From assembly GCA_023396255.1 (NCBI GenBank), contig JAEWWU010000019.1:62001-126000 (forward strand): DNA of 64,000 nucleotides. The letters run 5' to 3'. A program made the translations under genes and the position numbers. The notes under the pieces are model-generated. The model searched no databases. It had not been told where the DNA came from and was given only the letters and a program-made list of their open reading frames with translations. The stretch is from Bacteroidota bacterium (lineage in GTDB: Bacteria; Bacteroidota; Bacteroidia; Bacteroidales; Porphyromonadaceae). Position 1 is the stretch's first letter; each line of letters begins with the position of its first letter. This document shows positions 36,406-46,011 of this stretch, in pieces.

Positions 36406-38073
36406 ATGGACACAATTACAGTCTACTGCAAAAACCTTGAAAGAAAAGAAGAACTTCCCATAGGCACAACACTGGAATCCATCGCTCAACGATATTGCTC
36501 CGAACTTGGCTTCACTGCTCTTAACTGCCGAGTTAATAACCAGACATTCTCTTTGGCGGAAAAGCTGTACGAACCCGCTGAACTGTATTTTTCCGGGATC
36601 TCGGAAGAAAGCGGGCAACGAACCTATGTACGAACCTTGAGCTTTGTTATGAGCAAAGCCGCCTATGATGTTATCCCCAACGTAAAAGTACACGTTCTCC
36701 ATTCTCTATCCAACGGATACTATTGTACTATTCAAAACCAAGAGAACATCACCGCAGAACAACTCGCCCAAATCAAACGTCGGATGGATGAGCTCATAGC
36801 TATGAACCTTCCCTTCGAAGCGCATACGGTACCGGCAGAGGAAGCCTCGCAACTTTTTCGCCGGATGGGAATGCAAGACAAAGTGGATTTGATAGAGACA
36901 GCCGGACAACTCTACTATACCTATTATACCTTGGATGATTACTGCGACTCTTACTATGGTTCTTTAACTCCATCAACGGGATATCTTTACCTATACGATC
37001 TTATACCGTGCAACGGAGGAGGTGTACTTATGCGCGTTCCCGATATGAAGAATCCCAGACAGTTAGCACCTCTCGTAGAACAGCCCAAGTTGCGTAAACT
37101 GATTGCACAACAAACGCGCCTCCTAACGACTCTCAACCTCCAAAGTATCGGAGCACTCAATAGAGCTGTAGAGAACAAGAGTGATGTAGAAATGATTCAG
37201 GTCTCGGAAGCGGTGCAAGAAAAAGAGATTGCCGCCATTGCCTCCACCATAGCAGAACGTTATACGGATGGGGTTCGCATCATCTTGGTTTCCGGACCAT
37301 CGTCTTCCGGGAAAACCACGTTCTCCAAAAGACTGCGCACGCAGTTGATCACCAACTTTTTACACCCCTACTCCATCTCTTTGGACGACTACTTTGTAAA
37401 TAGAGAATATACCCCACGAGATGATTCCGGAGAATACGACTACGAATCTATTTACGCCTTGGACTTGGAGACGTTCAATAAAGATTTAAGTGCTCTGCTT
37501 CGAGGCGAAGAGGTACGCATCCCTACGTTTGATTTCACTCTTGGCAAACGGATTTACAAAGGCAATACTCTTCAACTCAAAGAGGGAGATCTGCTTCTTT
37601 TAGAGGGGATCCACGCTCTAAATCCTTTATTGATACCCTCTATTCCGCCTAACGCTACTTTCAAAATATATGTAAGCGCCCTTACAGCCGTCAGTTTGGA
37701 TGGGCACAACCGAATCCCCAGTACGGACAATCGCCTCCTGCGACGCCTTGTTCGAGATTATCGCTACAGAAACTACTCTGCCATAGAAACTCTCCGACGC
37801 TGGCCCAGTGTTCGCCGGGGGGAAGAGAAATGGGTGTTTCCGCACCAAGAGGAGGCAGATGCGATGTTCAACAGTGCTATGATGTATGAACTTGCCATTT
37901 TACGCAGATATGCAGAGCCTATCTTGCGAGAAGTACCACAAAACGTGCCAGAATACGGCGAGGCGCAGCGACTATTGCGCTTTTTGGAGCAAATCAATTT
38001 TATCTCCGCGCGTACCTTACCGCCTATTTCTCTCCTCAGAGAGTTTGTCGGAGGCAGTTCTTTCAAATACTAA
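36406..38073 (+). CDS. Nucleoside (uridine-type) kinase with TGS and ThrRS-like domains
   Basis: The 555-residue protein combines a TGS-like N-terminal domain (1-70), a threonyl-tRNA-synthetase second-additional-domain-like region (about 75-240) and a phosphoribulokinase/uridine-kinase domain (about 280-500) with P-loop VSGPSSSGKTTFSKRL, SLDDYFV and LLLEGIHALN. This fusion is typical of Bacteroidetes and Firmicutes 'nucleoside kinase' proteins; the substrate is probably uridine/cytidine but is not proven. The SUI1-factor gene starts 21 nt downstream and is likely cotranscribed. Confidence 0.85.
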   Translation: MDTITVYCKNLERKEELPIGTTLESIAQRYCSELGFTALNCRVNNQTFSLAEKLYEPAELYFSGISEESGQRTYVRTLSFVMSKAAYDVIPNVKVHVLHSLSNGYYCTIQNQENITAEQLAQIKRRMDELIAMNLPFEAHTVPAEEASQLFRRMGMQDKVDLIETAGQLYYTYYTLDDYCDSYYGSLTPSTGYLYLYDLIPCNGGGVLMRVPDMKNPRQLAPLVEQPKLRKLIAQQTRLLTTLNLQSIGALNRAVENKSDVEMIQVSEAVQEKEIAAIASTIAERYTDGVRIILVSGPSSSGKTTFSKRLRTQLITNFLHPYSISLDDYFVNREYTPRDDSGEYDYESIYALDLETFNKDLSALLRGEEVRIPTFDFTLGKRIYKGNTLQLKEGDLLLLEGIHALNPLLIPSIPPNATFKIYVSALTAVSLDGHNRIPSTDNRLLRRLVRDYRYRNYSAIETLRRWPSVRRGEEKWVFPHQEEADAMFNSAMMYELAILRRYAEPILREVPQNVPEYGEAQRLLRFLEQINFISARTLPPISLLREFVGGSSFKY

Positions 38074-38094
38074 AGAAAAAAGCAAAACACCACG

Positions 38095-38448
38095 ATGAAA
38101 ATCAAGAACAACAAGGATACCGACAACTCTTCTGGAGGCATTGTGTACAGCACCAATCCCAACTTTGCGTTTGCGGATCTGTTGGGTAAGGTAACTGTGG
38201 AGACTCTTGAACCCAAGAAACAAACTCTGCGAATAGCATACGAAAGAGCTGGAAGAGGAGGCAAAGAAGTCACTTTGATCAGGGGATTCATTGGTTCGGA
38301 AGCCTCTCTGAAAGAGTTAGGCAAACAATTGAAGCAGCTCTGTGGCTGCGGAGGATCGGTCAAAGACGGAGAAATTATTTTACAAGGAGATCTGCGCTCT
38401 TCCCTCCCGTCTAAATTAGGACAATTGGGATATACAAACGTCAAGTAA
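38095..38448 (+). CDS. SUI1/eIF1-like translation factor (YciH family)
   Basis: The 117 residues end in a SUI1 domain (LRIAYERAGRGGKEVTLIRG, LKQLCGCGGSVKDGEIILQG, LPSKLGQLGYTNVK). The fold is shared with eukaryotic eIF1; in E. coli, YciH can check initiation-complex fidelity and acts under stress, but is not essential. The N-terminal 30 residues are polar and variable. It forms a two-gene unit with the nucleoside kinase, followed by a hairpin at 38482-38517. Confidence 0.92.
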   Translation: MKIKNNKDTDNSSGGIVYSTNPNFAFADLLGKVTVETLEPKKQTLRIAYERAGRGGKEVTLIRGFIGSEASLKELGKQLKQLCGCGGSVKDGEIILQGDLRSSLPSKLGQLGYTNVK

Positions 38449-38481
38449 GACTCCGCCTAATCTCACCTCAAAGACACTCTG

Positions 38482-38517
38482 CCCCATCTTTATAACCACA
38501 GCGTTATGGAGATGGGG
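38482..38517 (+). terminator. Hairpin after the SUI1-factor gene
   Basis: CCCCATCT…ATAAC pairs with GTTAT…AGATGGGG, a GC-rich interrupted stem of about 12 bp with a 6-nt loop, 33 nt past the stop. The T-tract that follows is poor. Confidence 0.45.
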
Positions 38518-39254
38518 AATTGCTTTATCTCTATCGCTCATCTCAAATCCTCCTTTCTACTCAAAAAAAGCATTCGCTGCAACAGCCCAAAAGCGGTAGT
38601 ACCCGATTTTATATTTCAAGAACATATTCTGAAAAATAAAAAACAATTATTAACCTCCATTCTTCAATAACTAAGGGGTTAAATCTCCTTCCCAAAGAGG
38701 AGAAGAGAGGGCAAAATCTTTCGCTCTAATGTATGAGAATGAGGAATGGTTCTCTCTTTTTTTCGGAACAAACGGAGCAATATATCCAAGCTATTTTCCT
38801 TTTTGTCCAAGAAAATTTTCCTTCGCAAGGAACTATTCAAAATTTGTAGGGAGAAAATGATAAGCCCAAAAGCCGGTACCCTCTCTTATCCTCATAAAAG
38901 GAGAATTATCCCCCCACCAATATCACACTTGAGGCTTTCTGCTTACAAAATCCTCCCAAGAATCTCTGCACAATCAGCGGAAAAAGGTGGATTAAAATCC
39001 GTTAATCAACTACATATCAATCTATTACAAGAGAAATCATTTTTATAAAATCCCCAAGAAGAAGAAAATTGAGCCCGGCAATGCCCTCGTCTGTAATTTT
39101 CGCCTTCTGAACCGCTTTTCGCAACAACATTTATTAACAAGAGGAGAACCCCTCCTCTCAAAAAAGAAGAGAGGTGTTCAACTCCAAAGGTTCTTTCCTC
39201 AACACAAAGGGAAAGAACTCCGGATGAGGTTCTTTTTTACTCAAAAAACTTGAG
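38518..39254. other. Long intergenic gap with no credible gene
   Basis: About 740 nt before the T9SS plug gene. The only sizeable frame (100 codons from about 38746) is Lys/Arg/Ser-rich, spans the repeat and looks non-coding. It holds degenerate repeat copy C (38780-38855) and, near 38900, a CCTCATAAAAGGAG block similar to the motif near 14155 and 2315. Confidence 0.55.
38780..38855. repeat. Dispersed intergenic repeat, copy C (degenerate)
   Basis: Contains ATATCCAAG, TTTTTGTCCAAGAAAATTTT and, 35 nt later, TTTGTAGGGAG. The order and spacing of a GTCCAAG motif and a GTAGGGA motif recall copies B and D, but with more divergence. Confidence 0.4.
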
Positions 39255-39262
39255 TATTTTTG
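39255..39262 (+). promoter_or_regulatory. Likely promoter of the plug-GH3 pair
   Basis: TATTTTTG matches TAnnTTTG. A start of transcription about 5 nt further would fall at the first ATG (39268) and leave a leader of about 28 nt to the second in-frame ATG (39295). No TTTG is seen at -33. Confidence 0.35.
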
Positions 39263-39267
39263 TGACA

Positions 39268-40653
39268 ATGAAGGCGAACATAGGTTTTCGTAGTATGGTT
39301 TCCTACAAGGTGCAGAGGATAACAGTATTCTCTTGCCTGTTTTTTTGTGTCGCAATCTGCAACATTCGGAGTCAAACCAACCGCTTGACAACCTCGTCTC
39401 CCATTTTTCCCACAGCTATATCTTCTGAAATGATTGGCTCTGTACAGGTCCTCGTACATCCCTCCCCCGAAGAATATCGCCCCTATCCGGTAATTCACTT
39501 GAATACAGATGAAACCATCCAAATAACTTTCGATCTATTGGATGATATCCCCCAAATCATTGAATACACCATTACCCACTGCAATGCCCATTGGGAAGCC
39601 TCTTTTCTAAATTATGGCGAATACATGCAAGGAATGGAAATCGGACAGATAGAAACTTCGGAGGCCTCTTGGGGCACAATGGTTAGCTACCGCAACTACC
39701 AACTTACAATTGGAAAAGAAGGAACACAGCAACCTACCATTAGTGGAAATTATTTACTTAAGGCTTGGATTGCCGGCAAACGCCACACTCCTCTTTTTCA
39801 AGCAGCTTTTGCAGTTGTAGAGGAACTAGTTCAAGTAAATCAAGAAGTCACGCCCGTAACTATGGCCTCGCTCTACGACCGGCACCAAACAGTAAACATA
39901 GAGGTTTTACCCTCTCTTGACGAGCAAACACATCTGCACTCCTACTACCAAACAGTGGTGGGGCAAAACGGATCGCAAGGACGCAACGTTTGGCTGCTAC
40001 AACCCAACGAAATCGCTACTGACCGATGGAGTTATAGAGATTCTCACGGGGCACTGTTTTGGGGAGGGAATACTTTTAGAGCGACTGAAATATTGACTGA
40101 TAAGCACAATGGGATGGGGGTGAACCACTCTTTTTTCGATAATGGAGTCTATTGTATGGAGCTGTTTACCGATCAAGGACGAGGACAAAAAAACTATATC
40201 AGCAATCGCAGCGCACAAGGACGATATGTGATGCGCAACGTAGAACAGCCTCAAGAGGCCCGGCGAACAACCGACTACTATGCAGTGCGGTTTTCTCTCA
40301 GATTGGGCGGAAGTGTTGCAAATGAATTGCAGGACGGAGCAGTTCTCATCGAAGGGCAAGCCTTAGACCCTCTCCCCTCATCCTACAAAAAACTGCGATA
40401 CAACCCGGAAACGGGGTTATACGAAAGAGAGGTACTCCTCAAGGGTGGTTACATCGGTTATCGCTACTATCCGTGTTTGAGCCGAGACTCCAACGAACTC
40501 TCTTGCACAGTGGCTCTGAATGAGTCCAATGTTATCGAAGGCGATTACTATCAAACTGAAAACAGTTACACTGCTTTGGTGTATCGAAGGCTTCCCACAG
40601 ACCGATATGATCAATTGGTAGGCATAAGTGTCATCTATTCTGCGCTCCACTAA
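39268..40653 (+). CDS. Type IX secretion system plug protein (DUF5103)
   Basis: In the F. johnsoniae T9SS structure, a DUF5103 protein ('Plug') closes the periplasmic side of the giant SprA/Sov translocon. The product here has a signal peptide (ITVFSCLFFCVAICNIRSQ) and the family pattern: SSEMIGSVQVLVHP, YPVIHLNTDETIQITFDLLDD, YTITHCNAHW and DRWSYRDSHGALFWGGNTF. It is about 460 residues and probably periplasmic. The start may be ATG 39268 or, if the promoter at 39255 is used, ATG 39295; an upstream TTG at 39250 is unlikely. The GH3-family gene begins 10 nt after the stop. porX, a T9SS regulator, is elsewhere in the window. Confidence 0.85.
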   Translation: MKANIGFRSMVSYKVQRITVFSCLFFCVAICNIRSQTNRLTTSSPIFPTAISSEMIGSVQVLVHPSPEEYRPYPVIHLNTDETIQITFDLLDDIPQIIEYTITHCNAHWEASFLNYGEYMQGMEIGQIETSEASWGTMVSYRNYQLTIGKEGTQQPTISGNYLLKAWIAGKRHTPLFQAAFAVVEELVQVNQEVTPVTMASLYDRHQTVNIEVLPSLDEQTHLHSYYQTVVGQNGSQGRNVWLLQPNEIATDRWSYRDSHGALFWGGNTFRATEILTDKHNGMGVNHSFFDNGVYCMELFTDQGRGQKNYISNRSAQGRYVMRNVEQPQEARRTTDYYAVRFSLRLGGSVANELQDGAVLIEGQALDPLPSSYKKLRYNPETGLYEREVLLKGGYIGYRYYPCLSRDSNELSCTVALNESNVIEGDYYQTENSYTALVYRRLPTDRYDQLVGISVIYSALH

Positions 40654-40663
40654 TTTTAGGATT

Positions 40664-42190
40664 ATGGATACAATCACGAGAACCATATACAGCTTTATGT
40701 CTCCGCGTCTTCGTGCCATAAAGCGTTACGACAAAGATGCAGAACTCCTCCAACAGCTTCAGTTAGCACGGGTATTGCGTATCCTCAACGGTACACAGTA
40801 CAAACGGTCTTTCTGCAAAGAGGATATCAAAAACTACGAAGAGTTTCGCAAAAAGATTCCAGTAACGGAATACGAACCCCTTCGTCCGTGGGTGGATAAA
40901 ATGCTTACCGGGCAAAAAGGACAATTGCTCCGCAAAGGGTGCAGCCATTTTGCCGTGAGCAGTGGCACCTCCGGGGGACGCAGTAAATACCTGCCCGTTC
41001 CGGGGCTACATCTATCTGGTTGCCACTACAAAGGGGCTTCCGATGCGCTTTGGCTTTATCTTGCCTCTCGCCCGGACAGTCAATTCTTTAAGCACAAGGG
41101 ATTAGTCATCGGAGGCAGCCACAAACCGGTCAATATGGGGTCGGGGATTCGTGCCGGAGACTTGTCCGCCATCTTAGTCGAAAATATGCCCTCTTTGGGA
41201 AGAATGTTTCGTACTCCGTCCAAAGAAACTTTGCTGATGGACGAATGGACCAGCAAGATGACAGCCATCGTAAACGAAGTAATCAAAGCTGATGTAGGAA
41301 GCCTCTCGGGTGTTCCCAGCTGGATGCTCGAAATGATAAAGGCTGTAATGGACAGGACAAAGGTTGGTAACCTGTCCGAATTATGGCCACACTTGGAAGT
41401 CTTCTTTCACGGAGGGATCAGCTTCGATCCTTACAGAGAGAAGTACAAAGAGTTGATCCCCTCCGAAAGAATGCAGTACAGGGAAACCTACAACGCTTCC
41501 GAGGGCTTTTTTGCCATTCAAAACGATCCTTTGGACAAAGCAATGTTGCTGATGCTCGACTATGGCATCTTTTATGAATTCATTCCTCTGTCCGATTTCT
41601 TGGAGCACGGCAACGAATCCGATCAAATAATTCCCCTGTCTCAAGTGGTTGTTGGTGAAACTTATGCTATGGTTATCTCTACCTTGGGAGGATTGTATCG
41701 CTACATTATAGGAGACACTATACGCTTTTTGAGTACTCATCCCTACAAGATAGTTATTGCCGGACGCACCCAACACTATATAAATGCCTTTGGCGAAGAG
41801 TTAATGGTACACAATGCCAACGATGCCCTTGCACAAGCCTCTTTCGAATTTAATTGTCACGTATCCGAATTCTCCGTAGCCCCCTATTTTTTACTTGATC
41901 AGGCCAAAGGGTATCACCAATGGTTAGTGGAATTCGACACTCCACCCCAAGATATTTCTAAATTTGCCAGCCGATTAGACGAATTGCTTCGCCAAAGCAA
42001 CTCGGACTACGATGCCAAACGTTATGCCAATATGACCTTAGAACCATTGCGCTTGGAAGTTGCTCGAAACGGACTATTTAGGCAATGGTTGCTTAAAGAA
42101 GGGAAGCTGGGGGGGCAACACAAAGTGCCTCGTATGAAAAACGACAATACACTTATGGAATTGCTTCTCGAACTAAACAACCAAGAATGA
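40664..42190 (+). CDS. GH3 auxin-responsive-promoter family protein
   Basis: A 508-residue member of the ANL adenylating superfamily, GH3 branch: phosphate-binding loop AVSSGTSGGRSKYLPV, GVPSWMLEMIKA, YNASEGFFAIQ and LYRYIIGDTIRF. Plant GH3 enzymes conjugate amino acids to acyl acids after adenylation; the bacterial substrate is unknown. ATG 40664 is used rather than the earlier frame start at 40628, because it lies 10 nt past the plug gene and yields the usual N-terminus. The two genes are likely cotranscribed. Confidence 0.87.
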   Translation: MDTITRTIYSFMSPRLRAIKRYDKDAELLQQLQLARVLRILNGTQYKRSFCKEDIKNYEEFRKKIPVTEYEPLRPWVDKMLTGQKGQLLRKGCSHFAVSSGTSGGRSKYLPVPGLHLSGCHYKGASDALWLYLASRPDSQFFKHKGLVIGGSHKPVNMGSGIRAGDLSAILVENMPSLGRMFRTPSKETLLMDEWTSKMTAIVNEVIKADVGSLSGVPSWMLEMIKAVMDRTKVGNLSELWPHLEVFFHGGISFDPYREKYKELIPSERMQYRETYNASEGFFAIQNDPLDKAMLLMLDYGIFYEFIPLSDFLEHGNESDQIIPLSQVVVGETYAMVISTLGGLYRYIIGDTIRFLSTHPYKIVIAGRTQHYINAFGEELMVHNANDALAQASFEFNCHVSEFSVAPYFLLDQAKGYHQWLVEFDTPPQDISKFASRLDELLRQSNSDYDAKRYANMTLEPLRLEVARNGLFRQWLLKEGKLGGQHKVPRMKNDNTLMELLLELNNQE

Positions 42191-42269
42191 TAACCCCTAA
42201 TCAAACACCCCTCTTGTTGCACAAGAAATTAAACCACTAATCAAATAATATTTTTCACAAATCAAATCA

Positions 42270-43922
42270 ATGAAAAAGAAAATCACACTGTTGACTGCCC
42301 TCTTTGCTTTGGCAGTCTTACTACCTACCAAAGCCCTGGCTTGTACCGGGCTTTTGGTCGGCAAAAAGGCATCAGCCGATGGATCTGTTATGATCTCTTA
42401 TGCAGCAGACTCCCACACCCTCTATGGAGAGCTTTACTATTGGCCGGCAGCTGATTGGGAACCCGGTTCACTAAGGCAAATCGTGGAATGGGATACTGGC
42501 AAACCTTTGGGATTTATTCCGCAAGTGGCACACACCTATTCCGTTGTCGGGAATATGAACGAGCATCAAGTAGCCATCACAGAATCTACTTGGGGAGGAC
42601 GCAAAGAATTGGGCAAACCCAATGGGATTATGGACTACGGAAGTCTTATCTATGTAGCTCTGCAACGTTCTCGCACAGCTAGAGAGGCTATCGAAGTAAT
42701 CACCTCATTGGTACGTGAACACGGCTATGCCAGCTCAGGAGAATCTTTTTCCATAGCGGATAAAAACGAAGCCTGGGTATTGGAGCTCATCGGCAAAGGC
42801 GAAAAAGAAAAAGGTGCCGTTTGGGTGGCTATGCGTATTCCTGACAATGCCATCTGCGCCCACGCCAACCAAGCCCGTATCCAACAAATCAAGTTCAATG
42901 ACCCCGAAAATTGCCTCTACTCTAAGGATGTAATTAGCTTTGCAAAAAAGATGGGCTACTTCAAAGGGAAAGATGCGGACTTCAGTTTCCAAAAAGCCTA
43001 CAACCCGTACACCCCAGGGGGATTGCGTGGTTGCGAAGCTCGCGTTTGGGCTTTCTTCAACAAATATAATAGCCAAATGAAGAAATACGAACGCTTCGTT
43101 ATGGGAGACGAAAAAGCCTCCGAGCCAATGCCTCTATATGTGATACCCGATCGCAAACTGACTGTTTCTGATGTCCGCAATATGATGCGTGACCACTACG
43201 AAGGCACCCCTATGGATATGACTCAAGATGTCGGCGCCGGTCCTTACAAAGTGCCCTACCGTTGGCGCCCTATGGGCTTTGAGGTAGATGGAAAGCACTA
43301 TGTAAACGAGCGTGCTATTGCAACACAACAAACCGGCTTTGTTCTGGTAGCGCAAATGCGTAGTTGGCTACCCGATGAAATAGGAGGTATCCTGTGGTTC
43401 GGAGTAGACGATGCCAACACCACTCTTTTTGCTCCTGTGTATTGCTCTGTTTTGCGCACTCCAGAATGTTACAGAGTGGGCAACGGAGATATGATGCACT
43501 TTTCTTGGACTTCTGCATTCTGGGTACACAACTGGGTGGCCAATATGGCTTACGCCCGCTACGAACCTATGATGCAAGATATTCGTCCCGTACAAGTAGA
43601 AATGGAGGAAGGATTCGACCTAATGGTGTCTATCATAGATAAGCGTGCCTCTGAACTCCACAAAAGCGATCCCCAAGCAGTACGTGCTTTCCTTACCGAT
43701 TTTTCTTGCAATACCGCTGATAACGCCTGTGCTCGGTGGAAAAGATTGGGAGAGTACCTTATGGTTAAATATATGGACGGCAATATGAAGAAGGAAGAAA
43801 ACGGACAATTCAAAACCAATGGTTACGGTTTGAGTGCGATGCCCGATTTCCCCGGCTACAGCCCAGAATACTACAGACACATTGCCGAAACCACCGGAGA
43901 GCGTCTTCGCTTAGAGGAATAA
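42270..43922 (+). CDS. Secreted C69-family dipeptidase
   Basis: A 550-residue Ntn-hydrolase of peptidase family C69 (PepD/U34 type). The signal peptide (1-24, …TKALA) is followed directly by C25 in CTGLLVGKKASADGSV, so signal-peptide removal would expose the nucleophile cysteine. Other family blocks are GNMNEHQVAITESTWGGR, YASSGESFSIADKNEAWVLE and HANQARI. It likely cleaves dipeptides in the periplasm or outside for amino-acid fermentation. It stands alone, followed by a strong terminator. Confidence 0.9.
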   Translation: MKKKITLLTALFALAVLLPTKALACTGLLVGKKASADGSVMISYAADSHTLYGELYYWPAADWEPGSLRQIVEWDTGKPLGFIPQVAHTYSVVGNMNEHQVAITESTWGGRKELGKPNGIMDYGSLIYVALQRSRTAREAIEVITSLVREHGYASSGESFSIADKNEAWVLELIGKGEKEKGAVWVAMRIPDNAICAHANQARIQQIKFNDPENCLYSKDVISFAKKMGYFKGKDADFSFQKAYNPYTPGGLRGCEARVWAFFNKYNSQMKKYERFVMGDEKASEPMPLYVIPDRKLTVSDVRNMMRDHYEGTPMDMTQDVGAGPYKVPYRWRPMGFEVDGKHYVNERAIATQQTGFVLVAQMRSWLPDEIGGILWFGVDDANTTLFAPVYCSVLRTPECYRVGNGDMMHFSWTSAFWVHNWVANMAYARYEPMMQDIRPVQVEMEEGFDLMVSIIDKRASELHKSDPQAVRAFLTDFSCNTADNACARWKRLGEYLMVKYMDGNMKKEENGQFKTNGYGLSAMPDFPGYSPEYYRHIAETTGERLRLEE

Positions 43923-43950
43923 GGCAAACGATGTTCCAAAATCTTCGTTA

Positions 43951-43996
43951 GAGAGGAGTGTACCCTTGTTCTATGGGTACACTCCTCTCTTATTTC
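43951..43996 (+). terminator. Strong terminator of the C69 dipeptidase gene
   Basis: AGAGAGGAGTGTACCC pairs with GGGTACACTCCTCTCT over 16 bp with a loop of about 9 nt, followed by TATTTCT, about 30 nt past the stop. Confidence 0.85.
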
Positions 43997-45000
43997 TCAT
44001 CCCGACACCTCAATTTATGCTTTCTATTATTTTTGGATATTCGCAAATAATAATTTCAAGGGGATTGCTGCCATTATCCACACAAGGGTCGTATTATGGA
44101 AGGTTACATAGCCGACATTACCTTGGGGAGCAACCCTTTTGCACTGGATTTCGGCACATCCCTCTTCCTTACAACCAAGATAAGTCGTTGGGGAATTACA
44201 ATCACAGTGCAGAACTCTCTTACAATTTGTACAAATCCAATTTTGTTCTTTCGCTAGTCTAAATGCCCAATACCAACCCGATGGAATTACCTCTATCGTC
44301 TTTAGAGATAAAGAAAAAAGCAATCTAATTCATCGCACCTACAGGAGTTTTGCTCAGTGCTCTTGGGAGGTTCTCTCTACATTGATTGGACTCCTATGCC
44401 TTGGTTGCGTCTTTACTGGCCCAATTCTCTTGGATATCACCTCGAAAAAGTCAGAGTCACAAAGATTTAGGTTTGCTGTGTATCGTACCGTTTTGGTGAA
44501 ATGAAAACCAACATCCGCTAAATATAGCGCACCGTATCGAACAATGATCTTAGTAAATGACAAGGAGGAAACACTCCAATAGAAGATTATTGTCCATTCG
44601 ACCTTGTAAAGAGCAAGCAATTCTCTTCACAAGATTGTTTATTTCCTGTTAAACTTTATACATTAGGGAACTACGGTAAAAGAGTGGGAAGTTTTTTGTA
44701 CCTTCGCCCTCGGAAAGGCGCGATCTGTTCTATTGAGAAAAAAATCTCATATCAGATTGGCGAATTTCAAAGAAAAAAATGGATACTGACTCTTGGTGTA
44801 AGTATCCCTATGTTTAACCCAAAAGACAAGAAGATGGACGACTCGTTACCTCCGAGTAGATGTTTGTTATTCCCAGAAGGAAACTGCTACGGTTGTGTGT
44901 GTGCTACAAGAGCCTCAAGAGTTTGCTCGCTTGCTTGTTTTGGGCACTTTGAATTCTTACCTCTTGAGAAATTTCTCCCATCAATCAGCTGCACATAGTC
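43997..45000 (+). pseudogene. Probable remnant of a decayed gene, perhaps an outer-membrane barrel
   Basis: No full frame survives, but protein-like plus-strand stretches in shifting frames follow one another: about 44020-44262 (STQGSYYGRLHSRHYLGEQ, YNQDKSLGNYNHSAELSYNL), 44240-44340 (SLNAQYQPDGITSIVFRDKE), 44375-44460 (DWTPMPWLRLYWPNSLGYHL) and 44570-44850 (DCLFPVKLYTLGNYGKRVGS, KKWILTLGVSIPMFNPKDKK). Alternating polar/aromatic patterns suggest beta strands. Several stops and shifts separate them. I could not identify the family. The alternative is chance open frames. Confidence 0.35.
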
Positions 45001-45084
45001 TATAGGTCTTCACCAAAAGGCTCCTGTGTGACGCTGCTCCTAACTATTTAGCGTTTCCTTTTTGTTTGATAGGAATTAATAGTT

Positions 45085-46011
45085 ATGCGCAGATTTTTTC
45101 TCCCCAAAAGTAATTTTACAGAAATAGACCAAGTAGTTCCGGATTGCTGGATCAAGGTTGTTTGCCCTATACAAGAGGACTTGGACTTCCTTATCGAAGA
45201 GATAGGAGTTCCCGAATCCTTTTTGGCAGATACCGCTGACCGAGACGAACGTCCTCGTGTAGAAATGGAAGACGATTGGCAACTGACCATTATCCGTGTT
45301 CCCACCGAGACATTAGAGGCAAGTACACCTTACAGCACTATGCCAGTAGGTATTATATATTCTGCCGAAAAAAAGGTAGTGGTGACCATCTGTTACCACC
45401 GCTCCCAGTTTATGCAAGACTTCATTGATCACAATAGAAGAAAAAAGATCAGTGTACAAACGGAGACCGACTTCATTTTACGGTTGATTCTTTGTTCTGC
45501 TGTTTGGTTCTTGAAATACATTAAACAGATCAGTTCTATGGTTATGGAGGCAGAAGAAGCCTTGGAAAAAAGTATCCGAAATGAAGACCTCTTGCAGATG
45601 ATGAAGCTACAAAAGTGTTTTGTCTACTTCAACACCTCTATCCGAGGCAACGAATCTGTTATGGGAAAGATCCGTGCCCTACGATACAACAACTATGACG
45701 AAGAATTAGCCGAAGATGTAGCCATTGAGTTGAACCAAGCCTACAATATGGTTAATGTGTACAGCGATATTCTTACGGGGACAATGGATGCTTTTGCGAG
45801 TATTATCAGCAACAACGTAAACACCATTATGAAACGGATGACCAGCATCTCCATTGTTTTGATGCTTCCTACACTCATTGCCAGTTTGTACGGAATGAAT
45901 GTAAAACTCGCCTTTGCTGATAAAAGTTGGGCATTCGTCGGCATCCTGATGCTTTCTTTGCTGCTCTCTGCTGGAGCATTTACTTACTTCAAAAGAATAA
46001 AGTGGTTTTAG
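45085..46011 (+). CDS. corA: CorA-family magnesium/divalent-cation channel
   Basis: A 308-residue inner-membrane protein with a long cytoplasmic alpha/beta and helical N-terminal domain and two C-terminal membrane helices. The diagnostic YGMNV loop (SLYGMNVKLAFADKS) sits between them, followed by VGILMLSLLLSAGAF and a basic tail. CorA pentamers carry Mg2+, and some carry Co2+ or Ni2+. The gene is monocistronic, with a shared terminator downstream. Confidence 0.92.
   Translation: MRRFFLPKSNFTEIDQVVPDCWIKVVCPIQEDLDFLIEEIGVPESFLADTADRDERPRVEMEDDWQLTIIRVPTETLEASTPYSTMPVGIIYSAEKKVVVTICYHRSQFMQDFIDHNRRKKISVQTETDFILRLILCSAVWFLKYIKQISSMVMEAEEALEKSIRNEDLLQMMKLQKCFVYFNTSIRGNESVMGKIRALRYNNYDEELAEDVAIELNQAYNMVNVYSDILTGTMDAFASIISNNVNTIMKRMTSISIVLMLPTLIASLYGMNVKLAFADKSWAFVGILMLSLLLSAGAFTYFKRIKWF

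Noticed and set aside
38746..39048. Plus-strand open frame of 100 codons in the gap before the plug gene
   Set aside because: It spans repeat copy C, has a basic low-complexity product, and shows no sign of coding selection.
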